Shown one piece after another: positions 1 to 11,665 of a stretch of 64,000 bases of DNA. Source of the stretch: Bordetella sp. H567 (GTDB lineage: Bacteria; Pseudomonadota; Gammaproteobacteria; Burkholderiales; Burkholderiaceae_B); NCBI RefSeq assembly GCF_001704295.1, contig NZ_CP012334.1, positions 62,001 through 126,000 on the forward strand. Direction: 5' to 3'. Position numbers and translations under genes: made by a program. The notes under the pieces were generated by a model that made no database searches, was not told where the DNA came from, and worked only from the letters and a program-made list of their open reading frames with translations. Every line of letters begins with the position of its first letter. Positions within the stretch are counted from its first letter, which is position 1.

Positions 1-1413
1 CGCGTCACCTGTTATCGCGTCGGCATCCGGACCAACGAGCCCAGGATGCCGGCCCTGCTGACCTCCAGCGGACTGCCGGGTTTTTACTTGCGCGTCCTGC
101 GTGAAGGCGAGGTGGGCGCCGGCGACGAGATCACGAAGGTCGGCGAAGCACAGGACGCGTTGACCGTGGCGGAAACCAACGCGCTGCTCTATTCGCCGGC
201 GCATCCGCGCGAACAGCTGGAACGCGCGCTTCGCATCCAGGCGCTTTCGCCGGGATGGCGCGCGTCGTTCGAGGCGCTGCTGAAACAGCCGGCGAATTCC
301 CCGGCGGGCGGCAATGCCGGGCTCGCGCCCACGGCGGCGGGGCATCCGGCCGCGCCGGGGTTCCGGCGGCTTGCGGTGGCGGCCGTGCGGGCCGAATCGG
401 CCGACGTGCTGTCGCTGACGCTGCAGGGCACCGATGGCCAGCCGCTGCCCGCGGCGCTGCCCGGGCAGTATGTCGTCCTGCGCCTCCCACTCGCCCCGGA
501 TGGCCCGCCCATCTTCCGCAGCTATTCCCTTTCCAGCGCCGACGCCGCGCAAGGGTACCGGATCAGCGTAAAAGTCGAACCCAACGGCAAGGCCGGCAAC
601 TACCTGCGCGAGCATGTGCGGGTGGGCGACGTCCTGGACGTCAGCGCGCCGCGCGGCAGCTTCACGCTGCAGCCCGGCGACGGGCCGGTGGTGCTCCTGA
701 GCGCGGGGATCGGCGCGACGCCGGTGCGGGCAATGCTGCACGCCCTGTCGGAGGCACGCTCCACGCGGCGGGTGCTGTGGCTGCACGCGGCGCGCGATGG
801 ACAACACCACCCCTTCGCCGCGGAAGCGCGCGGCCTGGTGCAATCGCTGGCCCATGGCAGCAGCCGGGTCTGCTATAGCCGACCCGGCCCGCTGGACCAC
901 GCGGGCCGGGACTTCGATGCCCTGGGACATTTGTCGCCGGAGACCCTGAAGGCATTGGACGTGTTGCCCGCCGCGGATGTCTACCTTTGCGGACCGCCCG
1001 CATTCATGGCGGATATGAAAGCGGCGCTTGCGTCCCTGCACGTCGCGCCGGAGCGCATCCATGCCGAGATCTTCACTGGCGGCGAATCGCTGACCCCGGG
1101 CATCGCGCCCGCTCCCGCGCGGCCACCGCATCCCCCGAAGGACGAGGCGGACGCGGGGCCCCTGATATCGTTCGCGCGCAGCGGCATCGCGGCACACTGG
1201 AACGCCGCCACCTATCAAAGCATCCTGGAACTGGCCGAGGCCTGCGACGTACCCGTGCGGTGGTCATGCCGCGCGGGCGTGTGCCATAACTGCGAAAGCG
1301 GATTGGTCTCCGGCACCGTCGTGTACCAGCCCGATCCGCTCGATGCGCCGGCCGCCGGCAATGTCCTGATCTGCTGCGCGCGGCCGCGGGGCGATGTGGT
1401 GGTGGATATCTAG
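1..1413 (+). CDS. MOSC / FAD-NAD reductase / 2Fe-2S ferredoxin fusion protein (5' partial)
   Basis: The reading frame is open from base 1, so the true start lies upstream. The first ~80 residues resemble the C-terminal half of a MOSC domain (CYRVGIR, PGFYLRVL, GEVGAGDEI). A short Ala/Pro/Gly linker follows, then a ferredoxin-NADP reductase-type module with the FAD motif RSYSLSS and the nucleotide motif SAGIGATP. The C-terminus is a plant-type 2Fe-2S domain with Cys-x4-Cys-x2-Cys (CRAGVCHNC) and a distal Cys in LICCARP. MOSC domains bind molybdenum cofactor or carry sulfur. The fusion therefore suggests a self-contained electron-transfer chain from NAD(P)H to a MOSC-bound centre, but the substrate cannot be read from sequence. 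Because the 5' end is missing, total length and any upstream domain are unknown. Confidence 0.85.
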   Translation, partial: RVTCYRVGIRTNEPRMPALLTSSGLPGFYLRVLREGEVGAGDEITKVGEAQDALTVAETNALLYSPAHPREQLERALRIQALSPGWRASFEALLKQPANSPAGGNAGLAPTAAGHPAAPGFRRLAVAAVRAESADVLSLTLQGTDGQPLPAALPGQYVVLRLPLAPDGPPIFRSYSLSSADAAQGYRISVKVEPNGKAGNYLREHVRVGDVLDVSAPRGSFTLQPGDGPVVLLSAGIGATPVRAMLHALSEARSTRRVLWLHAARDGQHHPFAAEARGLVQSLAHGSSRVCYSRPGPLDHAGRDFDALGHLSPETLKALDVLPAADVYLCGPPAFMADMKAALASLHVAPERIHAEIFTGGESLTPGIAPAPARPPHPPKDEADAGPLISFARSGIAAHWNAATYQSILELAEACDVPVRWSCRAGVCHNCESGLVSGTVVYQPDPLDAPAAGNVLICCARPRGDVVVDI

Positions 1414-1717
1414 AGCCTGTTGACGCTACTGGCATTGCCGTACAAGCCATGCGGCCGGATCGACGTCACGGCTCCTTGGCCGGTGGCGGACGACCTTCAC
1501 CCTGGCGTCGCGTATACGTCGGGCTTGTAGATTTCCATGAAGATATGGGGCGACTTCAGCGGCGTCCACCCCAGCTTGGCATACAGCCATGGCCGTCTCC
1601 TTCGCATGGTGGGGCGATGATAAAGCCGTTATGCTAACGCGCTGTCGAGGGACGCTCCGCTGCCGGGAGCGGCACCGTTTGCCTGGACTCCGGACAGTAC
1701 CCACCTGGAAAGGCGCC
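1414..1717. other. Intergenic gap with one possible gene remnant
   Basis: This 304-bp gap separates the MOSC fusion gene from the alpha/beta hydrolase. Apart from the short acetyltransferase-like remnant annotated at 1497-1607 and the ribosome-binding site of the hydrolase near 1708, I see no conserved promoter, terminator or repeat in it. Confidence 0.5.
1497..1607 (-). pseudogene. Possible remnant of a GNAT acetyltransferase C-terminus
   Basis: A 36-codon frame contains LYAKLGWTPLK followed by HIFMEIYKPDVY. This looks like the C-terminal beta strand and tail of a GNAT N-acetyltransferase, where a 'YxKLGW/F' motif is typical. No acetyl-CoA-binding portion is found in any frame upstream, so if real it is only a fragment left by deletion. 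The call rests on a short motif, and chance coding is possible. Confidence 0.3.
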
Positions 1718-2542
1718 ATGCCCGCTCTTCAACGTATCGTTTCCGGCCGTGCCGTACTGGCCGCGGAAACCGTCGGTACCGGCCATCCCGTTGTCTTCCT
1801 GCACGCCGTCGTCGGCGATCGGCGCATGTGGTCGGCGCAACTCGATGCCACCGGCCGCCAGTGCCAGGCCATCGCCTACGATCGGCGCGGCTTCGGCGAA
1901 ACAAGCGCGCAGGAAGAAGATGCCTCGGCCGTGGCGGATCTGATGGCGGTCATCGACGGCGTGGCGGGCGGCGCGCCCGCCATCCTGGTCGGATGTTCGC
2001 AAGGCGGCAGGATCGCGCTGGACGCGGCACTGCGCCATCCCACGCGGGTGCGCGGCCTGGTGCTCATCGCGCCCAGCGTCACCGGCGCGCCGGACATCAC
2101 CCATCCGCCCGAAATCGCGGCCATGCTGGCCCGGCAAAAACAGGCGGAAGACGCGGGCGACCTGGACAGGCTCAACGCGATCCGGGCCCGGCTCTGGCTG
2201 GACGGTCCCCTGGCGCCGGAAGGGCGCGTGGCGGGCCCTGCCCGGGCGCTGTTCACGGACATGAACGCCATCGCGCTCCGGTCCCCGCCCGTCGGAGCCA
2301 GCCTGGATACCGCTGCCGCCTTCCCGCGCCTCGGCGAAATCAGCGCGCCCACGCTGCTGCTCTGGGGAGAGCTCGACTTCCCGCACATCCAGGAGCGTTC
2401 CCGCCATATCGCGCACACGATGCCCAACGCGACGGGCCAGGCGATCGCGGATACCGCACATCTACCCAGCCTGGAGCGCCCTCAGGACGTAACGCCATTG
2501 ATCCTGGACTTCGTCCAGCGCTGCGCCCGCGCTGGTCATTAG
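1718..2542 (+). CDS. Alpha/beta hydrolase
   Basis: A 274-residue single-domain alpha/beta hydrolase fold protein. The nucleophile elbow GCSQGG places the catalytic Ser at about residue 94. The acid is the Asp in GELDFPH (about 220), and the His is in DTAHLP (about 248). The oxyanion region HAVVGDRRMW follows the first core strand. The frame extends upstream, but the start at 1718 is chosen because it has a purine-rich ribosome-binding site (GGAAAGG) and the fold begins immediately after it. No signal peptide is seen, so it is probably cytoplasmic. The substrate is unknown: relatives include esterases, 3-oxoadipate enol-lactonase-like enzymes and haloperoxidase-like proteins. Confidence 0.8.
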   Translation: MPALQRIVSGRAVLAAETVGTGHPVVFLHAVVGDRRMWSAQLDATGRQCQAIAYDRRGFGETSAQEEDASAVADLMAVIDGVAGGAPAILVGCSQGGRIALDAALRHPTRVRGLVLIAPSVTGAPDITHPPEIAAMLARQKQAEDAGDLDRLNAIRARLWLDGPLAPEGRVAGPARALFTDMNAIALRSPPVGASLDTAAAFPRLGEISAPTLLLWGELDFPHIQERSRHIAHTMPNATGQAIADTAHLPSLERPQDVTPLILDFVQRCARAGH

Positions 2543-2633
2543 CCGTGCCCTGGCGCTGCGCACCGCACATTCCCGAATGCCTGGGGACGGGCACACAGGT
2601 CGCCTGGCGCCTGGGATGGCGGTCGATAGCCGC

Positions 2634-4466
<1,833 letters not shown>

Positions 4467-4600
4467 GGGGAAGCTCCAAAAGACGTTGCGATGCGGGGAT
4501 TGTGGGGGCGACACAAAGAAATCGGATTTCTTTATTTCTACGAAATTGAAATTATATTGTTTGAAATATCCGTGACGAAATGCGATTTCCAGGAGGGATA

Positions 4601-4626
4601 GAATATGCTCCATATATTTCATATTC
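4601..4626. promoter_or_regulatory. AT-rich inverted repeat, candidate Lrp/AsnC operator
   Basis: GAATATG, 12 bases, then CATATTC form an inverted repeat in an unusually AT-rich patch within this GC-rich genome. It lies 15 bp before the start codon of the Lrp-type regulator and about 135 bp upstream of glmS. Lrp/AsnC proteins commonly autoregulate through AT-rich dyads, so this is a plausible autoregulatory site that could also affect glmS. Function is inferred from position only. Confidence 0.4.
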
Positions 4627-4641
4627 CCCTTCTACACTCCC

Positions 4642-5118
4642 ATGGCCTCCACCGAAACGCCCGATCTGGACGACCTTGACCGCCGCATCCTCGAGCAGCT
4701 GCAGACGGATGCATCCCTGACGAACCAGGAACTGGCCGAACGGGTACATGCCTCGCCGCCGACTTGCCTGCGCCGCGTGCGTCGCCTGACCGAAACGGGG
4801 GTGATCCAGAAGCAGGTCGCCATCCTCGATCCCGCCAGGCTGGGCAGCACCCTGACGGCCGTGGTCGAGGTCACCTTGGATGTGCAAGCGGCCGAACGCA
4901 TGGACGAGTTTGAGGCCCGCATGCAGGCGGAACCCGCCGTCCTGCAGTGCTATCGCGTCTCTCCGGGGCCGGATTTCCTGCTGATCGCGCAGGTCAAGGA
5001 CATGCCTGCCTATCACGCGCTGGTGCATCGCGCGTTCACTGCGCAGGCCAACGTGCGCAACGTCCGGACCTTCTTCTCAGTCCATCGCGCGAAATTCGAC
5101 ACCCGCCTGGCGATGTAG
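4642..5118 (+). CDS. Lrp/AsnC family transcriptional regulator
   Basis: A 158-residue protein with an N-terminal winged helix-turn-helix (LDRRILEQLQTDASLTNQELAERVHASPPTCLRRV) and a C-terminal RAM ligand-binding domain (GPDFLLIAQVKDMPAYHALVHR). This two-domain plan and length are typical of the feast/famine regulators that sense amino acids and form octamers. It is divergent from glmS with an AT-rich intergenic dyad. The effector cannot be told from sequence. A longer in-frame start is not needed because the N-terminal helix begins directly after this Met. Confidence 0.92.
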   Translation: MASTETPDLDDLDRRILEQLQTDASLTNQELAERVHASPPTCLRRVRRLTETGVIQKQVAILDPARLGSTLTAVVEVTLDVQAAERMDEFEARMQAEPAVLQCYRVSPGPDFLLIAQVKDMPAYHALVHRAFTAQANVRNVRTFFSVHRAKFDTRLAM

Positions 5119-5125
5119 ACGTCCT

Positions 5126-6214
5126 TCAGGACGCCTCGATGCGCCGCGCCTCGCCGCGCTCGCGCAGCAGGCGTTCGAATTGGGCCAGGTAGCGGTCGCC
5201 CATGCCGCGCACGTCGTGCTCCGCGCGCACATAGTCATACGCGCGCTGCGCCACATCCTCGCGCAGTTGCGCATCGTCCAGCAGCCGCCCCATGCCTTGG
5301 GCCAGGGCGTGATGGTCTTCCACGGGACAAAGAATGCCGCGGCCGTCGGCCAGGCTTTCCTTCAGACCGCCGGCGTCGGTCGACACCACCGGGACGCGGC
5401 GCAGGAAAGCATCGAACACGCTGCTGCCCAGCGCTTCCTCGCGCGAGCTCATGGCGAACACATCCATGGCGGCGTAGAAATCCTCCACGCCCTTGCGAAA
5501 GCCGGCGAACAGGTAGACCGATTGCAGGCCCAGTTCGGCCACCAGCGCATGGGCCTGGGCCTCGTTGTTGCCCCCCGCGCCGAAGTGCACGAAGATGAAG
5601 TCCAGCCGCGTGCTGGCCAGTTCGCCCACGGCGCGGATCATCGTCAAGGGATCCTTGTCGTGAATCAGCGCGGCCGAGGTGGCGATGATTTTCTTGCCCG
5701 GCAGCTTGAATTCGGAAGACAGCCGGGCCAGGTTGGCCATATCGACCGGCGCGGGCAGCACGGCACTGCGGATGATGACCGGCTCGATGCCCAGCCGCCG
5801 CGGCTCGGCGGCCGCCATCTCGCTGATCGCCACGAACAGATCCACGCGGCGCCACTTGCCGCCCGTCTTCCATTCCTCGTTGGGCTTGACCACGAAGGAC
5901 GTGCGCCGCGAAAAGGCGATGGGGCGGCCATGCAGCGGCTTGGTCAGGACCGCCCAGGTAACCGTGTTCGCCGTCTGGGCGTGGATGATGTCGTAGCGCC
6001 GCCCGCGCGCGGCCAGGAAGCCGATCTGCCCGGGCACGTGCTTGACGGCGTGTACCGTGAACCCCTGTTCCGCGGCACGCTGCGCCAGCGGGCCGCCCGC
6101 CCGCGCCAGCAGTTCGACGTCGTGCCCAGCATCGCGAAACGCCATCATGCAGTACAGGGTTTGTCTTTCCCCGCCCCGCCAGCCTTTCTCGAAATTGAGC
6201 TGCAGGATCTTCAT
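5126..6214 (-). CDS. Glycosyltransferase, GT-B fold (family 4-like)
   Basis: A 362-residue glycosyltransferase. The N-terminal Rossmann half starts [19 protein letters not shown], a pattern seen in LPS and exopolysaccharide glycosyltransferases. The C-terminal donor-binding half contains [25 protein letters not shown]. The usual E-x7-E donor motif reads E-x7-D here. The start is fixed by an ATGA overlap with the upstream ugd stop codon, which implies translational coupling. Pairing with UDP-glucose dehydrogenase suggests an envelope glycan that may use UDP-glucuronate, but donor and acceptor are unknown. Confidence 0.85.
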   Translation of the reverse strand: MKILQLNFEKGWRGGERQTLYCMMAFRDAGHDVELLARAGGPLAQRAAEQGFTVHAVKHVPGQIGFLAARGRRYDIIHAQTANTVTWAVLTKPLHGRPIAFSRRTSFVVKPNEEWKTGGKWRRVDLFVAISEMAAAEPRRLGIEPVIIRSAVLPAPVDMANLARLSSEFKLPGKKIIATSAALIHDKDPLTMIRAVGELASTRLDFIFVHFGAGGNNEAQAHALVAELGLQSVYLFAGFRKGVEDFYAAMDVFAMSSREEALGSSVFDAFLRRVPVVSTDAGGLKESLADGRGILCPVEDHHALAQGMGRLLDDAQLREDVAQRAYDYVRAEHDVRGMGDRYLAQFERLLRERGEARRIEAS

Positions 6215-7545
6215 GCGCGCCCGATGCCCTCGTAATCGAAACCCATGGCCTTGAGCTCGGCCGCGTTGTACTGGTTGCGGCCGTCCAGGATCAGGGGCGA
6301 CTTCATCAGGCCGAGAATACGTTCGAAATCCGGCGCGCGGAAGGCCTTCCATTCCGTGACGAGCAGCAGGCCGTCGGCGCCGTCCACCGCTTCGTACATA
6401 TCGGCCACGAAGTCCACCTTCGCCAGGACACCGTTCGCTCGCTCCAGCACCTTGCGGGCCTCGTCCATGGCAACGGGATCATAGGCGCGGATGCGCGCGC
6501 CGCGGCGCGCCAGTTCCTCGATGACCGTCAGGCTGGGCGCCTCGCGCATATCGTCCGTATTGGGCTTGAACGCCAGCCCCCAGAGCGCGAAGGTGCGGCC
6601 GCCCAGGTCCTCGCCATAGCGGCGCACGATCTTCTGCGACAGGCGGAACTTCTGCGCTTCGTTGGCGGTTTCCACGGCGTGGATGACGCGCATGGGCAGG
6701 CCATGCTGTTCGGCCGTGCGGACCAGGGCCTGCACGTCCTTGGGAAAGCAGGAACCGCCATACCCCGGACCCGGATAAAGGAATTGATAGCCGATGCGCG
6801 GGTCCGCGCCGATGCCTCGGCGCACCTGCTCGATGTCGGCGTTCAGGATCTCGGCCAGGTTGGCCATCTCGTTCATGAACGAGATGCGCGTGGCCAGCAT
6901 GGCGTTGGCGGCGTACTTGGTCAGCTCCGCGGAGCGCACGTCCATCACCATGAGGCGGTCGTGCGTACGCTGGAAAGGCTCATAGATGCGCCGCATGACA
7001 CCGATGGTGTAGTCGTCGTCCGCGCCCACGACCACGCGGTCGGGGCTCATGAAATCCTGGATCGCCGCGCCTTCCTTCAGGAACTCGGGATTGGAGGCCA
7101 CGCTGAAGGGATGATCCACGCCGCGCTGCGCGAGCACCTGCGCCACGGCCTGGCGCACCTTGTCGGCCGTGCCCACCGGCACGGTGGACTTGTCGACGAT
7201 GATCTTGCGGCCGGCCATGTGGCGGCCAATATTGCGGGCAGCTTCCAGCACGTATTGCAGATCGGCCGAGCCATCCTCGCCCGGCGGCGTGCCGACGGCG
7301 ATGAACTGGACGTCGCCGTGGCGCACGCTCTCCGCGACGTCGGTGGTGAAGTGCAGGCGCCCGCCCTTGGCATTGCGGCGCACCAGCTCTTCCAGGCCGG
7401 GCTCGTAGATGGGAATGTCGTTGCGCCGCAGGCGCTCGACCTTGCCGGCGTCGACGTCCAGGCACATGACGTCGTTGCCCATTTCCGCCAGGCAGGCGCC
7501 GGAAACCAGGCCGACGTAACCCGTACCCACCACGGTGATCTTCAT
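6211..7545 (-). CDS. ugd: UDP-glucose 6-dehydrogenase
   Basis: Oxidises UDP-glucose to UDP-glucuronate with two NAD+. The 444-residue protein has the N-terminal NAD-binding motif [17 protein letters not shown], the central dimer domain, the catalytic Cys in [10 protein letters not shown] and the C-terminal UDP-binding domain. UDP-glucuronate feeds LPS, capsule or aminoarabinose pathways. Its stop codon overlaps the start of the downstream glycosyltransferase by 4 bp. A TATAAT hexamer on the minus strand (7598-7603) could be its -10 element, but no good -35 is visible. Confidence 0.96.
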   Translation of the reverse strand: MKITVVGTGYVGLVSGACLAEMGNDVMCLDVDAGKVERLRRNDIPIYEPGLEELVRRNAKGGRLHFTTDVAESVRHGDVQFIAVGTPPGEDGSADLQYVLEAARNIGRHMAGRKIIVDKSTVPVGTADKVRQAVAQVLAQRGVDHPFSVASNPEFLKEGAAIQDFMSPDRVVVGADDDYTIGVMRRIYEPFQRTHDRLMVMDVRSAELTKYAANAMLATRISFMNEMANLAEILNADIEQVRRGIGADPRIGYQFLYPGPGYGGSCFPKDVQALVRTAEQHGLPMRVIHAVETANEAQKFRLSQKIVRRYGEDLGGRTFALWGLAFKPNTDDMREAPSLTVIEELARRGARIRAYDPVAMDEARKVLERANGVLAKVDFVADMYEAVDGADGLLLVTEWKAFRAPDFERILGLMKSPLILDGRNQYNAAELKAMGFDYEGIGRA

Positions 7546-7803
7546 TGCTGATTGCCCTTCATGGATTCATCGCCCGCGTGACCCGGGCCATGGCGGCATT
7601 ATAGGAGGGGCAATGAAAAGCCCGCGACGCCGCTACGCCGCCGCCCGCGTGATCGGACAATCATGAAATAAACCGGCTGCGGGCGATGTGTAAACCGGCC
7701 ACGGGCAATGCGCGCCGCCCGCTTTGCCATGAAATAAATCGCGTCCGGATGCAAGCCGCCGCCGCCACGGGCGCCCGCTTTTGCGGGGTAAACGCGACAG
7801 GCC
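7546..7803. other. Intergenic region with short direct repeats
   Basis: This 258-bp gap lies between ugd and the MFS gene. It contains two copies of CATGAAATAAA (7662-7672 and 7728-7738), each near related CCGG-(C/T)-CGGGC and GCCCGCTTT blocks, as if a short segment had been duplicated and then drifted. No clear terminator follows the MFS gene. A TATAAT on the minus strand at 7598-7603 may belong to the ugd promoter. Confidence 0.4.
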
Positions 7804-9246
7804 CTAGCTTTTGCGGGCGGTCGCGGGCGTGGCCACCCGCGAGAAGCGCACCGTGTTCACCAGGACGGCCAGGCCGGCGCACACCGCGCCCAGGATGATC
7901 GCCACCAGCGGCCCGCGCGTGGGCGCCAGGCCGAACGCGGTCGCCACCAGCGCGGTGCCGAAACTCTGGCCGAAGACCCGGGTGGTCGCCTGCACGCCGC
8001 CGATGGCGCCGCTGCGGCTGCGCGGCGCGGACGAAATCATGGCGCGGTTGTTGGGCGTCTGGAAGAACCCGAAGCCCAGGCCGCAGATCAGCATGCCGGC
8101 GATGATCCAGGCGTTGGACGCGCTGTGGGGCAGCACCGCCAGCCACACCAGGCCGAATGTCATGCAGGCGGCGCCCACGCCGCTGAGCGACGCGGCCGAA
8201 TAGCGATCCGATAGCCGGCCCGCCAGCGGGGCGATCACCGCGGTGCCCACGGGCCAGGCCGCCAGCAGCATGCCGACTTGCAGGTACGGCCGGCCCAGCA
8301 CGGACTGGAAATAGAAGGGCAGCGAGACATAGGCGCTCATCTGCGCGGCGAAGGTGCATGCCGACGCCGCCACCGCGTAAGCCACCGGCTGGATACGCAG
8401 CAGGTCCACCGGCACGAGCGGCGCGGTCTGGCTGCTGGCGCGGCGCACCAGCAGGATGCCCGCCAGCACCGATATCGCCACCATGCCCAGGCCGCGTATC
8501 AGGTCTTCGTGCAGGTTGTCGACGCCGGTGATGAACACGCCCAGCACCACCATGCAAAGCAGGGCGCTGATCACGTCGAAGGGCGTGGTATTGCGCGGCG
8601 GATCAGGCAGGAAGCGCACGAGGAACAAGCCGAAAATGCCGATCGGCACGTTCACCGCGAAAATCCACGGCCAAGCGGCCACGGACAGGATCGCTGACCC
8701 CAGCGTGGGGCCCAGCACCGACATGACGGCCACCAGGGTGGCGTTCAGGCTGATGCCCCGGCCCAGCTTGGCCAGCGGATAAATGTTGCGTACCAATCCG
8801 CCGAACATGCACATCAGCGATGCGGCACCCACCCCCTGGAACATGCGCGCGAGGATCAGCGTCGTCAGGGAGCTGGCCATGGCGCAGCCCAGCGACGCCA
8901 GCGTAAACAGCGCCAGCCCCAGGCCGAACATGCGGCGGAAACCCACCCGCTCGGCCAGGGCTGAGAGCGGCAGCAGCATGACGACCACCGACACGCTGTA
9001 CGCGTTGACGATCCACACCGCGCTGGCGGGATTGATCCGAAGGTCCGCGGATATCGTCGGCAGGGCGACGTTGGCGATGGTGGCGTCCAGCACCGCCAAG
9101 GTCATGCCCAGCATGACGACGCCGGCCGCCCAGTAACGCCGCGGGGCAGGCAGTCCTTCGAAAACCGGCTTGGGCGCTTCGGCGCCGGCCCCCTTCGACG
9201 GGGCGCCGGGTTGTTCGTCGGGAGGCAGGCTGGTCTGGTCCTTCAC
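7804..9246 (-). CDS. MFS transporter, DHA2 (14-TM) drug efflux family
   Basis: A 480-residue major facilitator. Length and the number of hydrophobic segments fit the 14-helix DHA2/EmrB-type drug:H+ antiporters. The first helix region is [20 protein letters not shown], the signature in this family, and [23 protein letters not shown] follows. The start is GTG and overlaps the glmU stop codon by four bases (GTGA), so it is translated in coupling with glmU. Substrate is unknown. It is a polytopic inner-membrane protein. Confidence 0.88.
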   Translation of the reverse strand: MKDQTSLPPDEQPGAPSKGAGAEAPKPVFEGLPAPRRYWAAGVVMLGMTLAVLDATIANVALPTISADLRINPASAVWIVNAYSVSVVVMLLPLSALAERVGFRRMFGLGLALFTLASLGCAMASSLTTLILARMFQGVGAASLMCMFGGLVRNIYPLAKLGRGISLNATLVAVMSVLGPTLGSAILSVAAWPWIFAVNVPIGIFGLFLVRFLPDPPRNTTPFDVISALLCMVVLGVFITGVDNLHEDLIRGLGMVAISVLAGILLVRRASSQTAPLVPVDLLRIQPVAYAVAASACTFAAQMSAYVSLPFYFQSVLGRPYLQVGMLLAAWPVGTAVIAPLAGRLSDRYSAASLSGVGAACMTFGLVWLAVLPHSASNAWIIAGMLICGLGFGFFQTPNNRAMISSAPRSRSGAIGGVQATTRVFGQSFGTALVATAFGLAPTRGPLVAIILGAVCAGLAVLVNTVRFSRVATPATARKS

Positions 9247-10616
9247 GATTTCTTCTTGACGGGGCGTTGCCAGTTCTCGATGGTGGTCGGCCGCGCGCGC
9301 GATACCGTCAGCTTGCCGGCCGGCGCGTCGCGGGTCAGCGTCGTGCCGGCGCCCAGCGTGGCCCCCTGGCCGACGCGCACCGGCGCGACCAGCTGGGTAT
9401 CCGAACCGATGAACACATCGTCCTCGATGATGGTTCGATGCTTGTTCGCGCCGTCGTAGTTGCAGGTAATGGCGCCCGCGCCCACGTTGACGCGCGCGCC
9501 GATATCAGCGTCGCCGATGTAGGCCAGGTGATTCGCCTTGCTGTCCTCGCCGACGCGGCTGTTCTTCACCTCGACGAAATTGCCGATGTGCGTGCGGTCG
9601 GCCAGCGCGGTGCCGGGACGCAGGCGCGCGTAGGGACCGATGCGCGCGTCGCGACCCATGGAGGCGTCATGCAGATGGCTGAAGGCTTCCACGATGGTGC
9701 CCGGGCCGACGCGCACGTCGCGCAGCACGCAGTGCGGGCCAATGCGCACGCCGTCGGCCAGTTCGACCTCGCCTTCGAAGACGCAGCCCACGTCGATGAA
9801 CACATCGCGTCCGACGCGCAGGCTGCCGCGCAGATCGAAGCGTGCGGGGTCCGCGATGGAGGCGCCGGCCTCCAGCAGGCGGCGCGCCTGCTCGCGCTGC
9901 CAGACGCGTTCCAGTTCGGCCTGTTGCACACGGCTGTTGACGCCCAGCGTTTCCCAGCCGGCGGCGGGCTGCGCGCTGCCGACCGGCACGCCGTCCTTGA
10001 CGGCCAGGCCGACGACATCGGTCAGGTAATACTCTCCCTGGGCGTTGCGGTTGTCGATGCGCGTCAGCCAGTCCTTCAAGCGCGCCGTGGGCGCGGCCAG
10101 GATGCCGGTGTTGACCTCGGCGACGGCCCGTTCGGCGTCCGACGCATCCTTGTGTTCGACGATACGGCGGATGCCGCCTTGCGCGTCGCGAAGGATGCGG
10201 CCATAGCCGGTGGGATCGGCCAGCGTTTCCGTCAGCACGGCCATGCCGGTACCCCGGGCGGCCAGCAGGCGCTGCAAGGTCTCGGGCTGGACCAGCGGGA
10301 CGTCGCCGTACAGTATCAGGGTCACGTCCTCGTCATCGCCTTCGCGCAGCAGCGGCACGGCCTGGGCCACGGCATGGCCGGTGCCGTGCTGCGGCTGCTG
10401 CAGCGCAAAGGAAAGATCGGGCTGGTCCGCGAACGCGGCCTTGACGTGATCGGCGCCATGCCCCACCACTACGACGATCCGCGCGGGGTCGAGCGCGCGG
10501 GCACTGTTGACGACATGTCCCAGCATGGGACGGCCGGCAAGCGTATGCAGCACCTTGGGCAGGTCCGATTGCATGCGCTTGCCCAGCCCGGCAGCGAGAA
10601 TGACAACGTTGAGCAT
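9243..10616 (-). CDS. glmU: Bifunctional UDP-N-acetylglucosamine pyrophosphorylase / glucosamine-1-phosphate acetyltransferase
   Basis: Catalyses the last two steps to UDP-GlcNAc: acetylation of glucosamine-1-phosphate, then uridylyl transfer. The 457-residue protein has the N-terminal nucleotidyltransferase motif [18 protein letters not shown], followed by a C-terminal left-handed beta-helix of hexapeptide repeats with the acetyltransferase segment [10 protein letters not shown]. It works with GlmS (encoded about 5 kb away) in the same pathway. It is followed by an overlapping MFS gene. Confidence 0.97.
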   Translation of the reverse strand: MLNVVILAAGLGKRMQSDLPKVLHTLAGRPMLGHVVNSARALDPARIVVVVGHGADHVKAAFADQPDLSFALQQPQHGTGHAVAQAVPLLREGDDEDVTLILYGDVPLVQPETLQRLLAARGTGMAVLTETLADPTGYGRILRDAQGGIRRIVEHKDASDAERAVAEVNTGILAAPTARLKDWLTRIDNRNAQGEYYLTDVVGLAVKDGVPVGSAQPAAGWETLGVNSRVQQAELERVWQREQARRLLEAGASIADPARFDLRGSLRVGRDVFIDVGCVFEGEVELADGVRIGPHCVLRDVRVGPGTIVEAFSHLHDASMGRDARIGPYARLRPGTALADRTHIGNFVEVKNSRVGEDSKANHLAYIGDADIGARVNVGAGAITCNYDGANKHRTIIEDDVFIGSDTQLVAPVRVGQGATLGAGTTLTRDAPAGKLTVSRARPTTIENWQRPVKKKS

Positions 10617-10631
10617 GGATTTCCGACAAGA

Positions 10632-10656
10632 ATGCGCCGCCTCGTGGGCGGCGCAT
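10632..10656. terminator. Hairpin between phaM and glmU
   Basis: A 10-bp perfect stem (ATGCGCCGCC / GGCGGCGCAT) with a five-base loop lies between the stop of phaM and the start of glmU. There is no T-tract, so it may be a factor-dependent terminator or an mRNA-stabilising hairpin at the 3' end of phaM rather than a classical intrinsic terminator. Confidence 0.45.
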
Positions 10657-10669
10657 GGCTAGAAGGGAA

Positions 10670-11638
10670 TTACGACTGATCAGGGTCCGATTGTATTTTG
10701 TTTTTCTTGACGGCCGTTTTACGAGACGTGGCGCGGTGGGCCGCGGTGGCGTTCTTTTTGCCGCTGGCCGACCCGGATGCGGAAGCAGCCGGCTGCGAGG
10801 CGCCGTGCCGGTTTGCAGGTCCGGCGTGGGGGTGTTCTTGCGTGGCGGCGCCCCCAGGCGCCGCGCCGCTGGTCGAGGCGCCCTGTTGCGCGCTTCCCGC
10901 CCCCTGCGCTCCGCCCGGCATGCTGGCGGCGGTCGCCGCCGCCAGCTGATTGAATTGCTGCTGCAGCATGCCCCACCACGCTTCCGACGCCGATTGCGCG
11001 GCCTGGCTCATGGCTTGGGCGGACCCGGACGAAGGCACGCCGGCACCAGCCTGGCCTTCGGGCTCCGGTGGCGCGGCGGCGGCGTCCTGCCTCGCGCCGG
11101 CCGCCCGCGCGCCGGTATCGACGCCCGGCTCGCGGGCATCCGCGCCCGCGCCGCCCCAGGATCGTGCCTGGGGCTCGGGTGGGATATCCGCGGCCGATCG
11201 CGCGTCGCGCGCCTGCCCGCCGGCGGCCGCGCCCGACCTGCCCGGCGCCGGTTTCAGGCCGAGGACGACTTCCAGTGGGGAGGCATCCCCCCAGCTGGCA
11301 GGATCCTGGGCCTGGGCGCCAAGGTTATCGACGAAGGAACGCAGGGTGGCGATCGTGGACCGCTGCACCTCCATGCCCTGGATGGTGCTGCTCAGCATGG
11401 ACAGATTCATGCGCAGCCAGCTTTCGACCGCGCGCAGCTCGGCAATGCGCCGCTCCAGTTCCTGCAGATTCATGGGGGGCGTCATGGGCATGACCTGCGC
11501 CAGGCCGCCCGGCCCGGTCAGGCCGGCCCAAGCTTGGCGCATCATCTCCATGCTGGCCAGGAGGGGGTTGCCCGCGGCATCGCCCGAAGCTTGTCCCATG
11601 CCGGGCAGAACGAAGGGATTGCTGTTTTGGTCGGTCAT
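10670..11638 (-). CDS. phaM: PhaM family polyhydroxyalkanoate granule regulatory protein
   Basis: A 322-residue protein with the conserved N-terminal PhaM segment (NPLLASMEMMRQAWAGL, then MNLQELERRIAELRAVESWL, then VQRSTIATLRSFVDNL). A long Ala/Pro/Gly-rich low-complexity region follows. The C-terminus is basic (TSRKTAVKKNKIQ). In Ralstonia, PhaM links PHB granules to the nucleoid and activates PHA synthase; the basic tail binds DNA. The same role is inferred here from the conserved head and the basic tail. The linker is expected to be variable. Confidence 0.85.
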   Translation of the reverse strand: MTDQNSNPFVLPGMGQASGDAAGNPLLASMEMMRQAWAGLTGPGGLAQVMPMTPPMNLQELERRIAELRAVESWLRMNLSMLSSTIQGMEVQRSTIATLRSFVDNLGAQAQDPASWGDASPLEVVLGLKPAPGRSGAAAGGQARDARSAADIPPEPQARSWGGAGADAREPGVDTGARAAGARQDAAAAPPEPEGQAGAGVPSSGSAQAMSQAAQSASEAWWGMLQQQFNQLAAATAASMPGGAQGAGSAQQGASTSGAAPGGAATQEHPHAGPANRHGASQPAASASGSASGKKNATAAHRATSRKTAVKKNKIQSDPDQS

Positions 11639-11665
11639 TTCGTCCTCTCGCCCGTGCTCGGGGAT

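Noticed and set aside
7661-7803. Short direct repeats near ugd considered as a CRISPR or mobile-element end.
   Set aside because: Only two imperfect copies of about 11 bp with no regular spacing, no terminal inverted repeats and no transposase.
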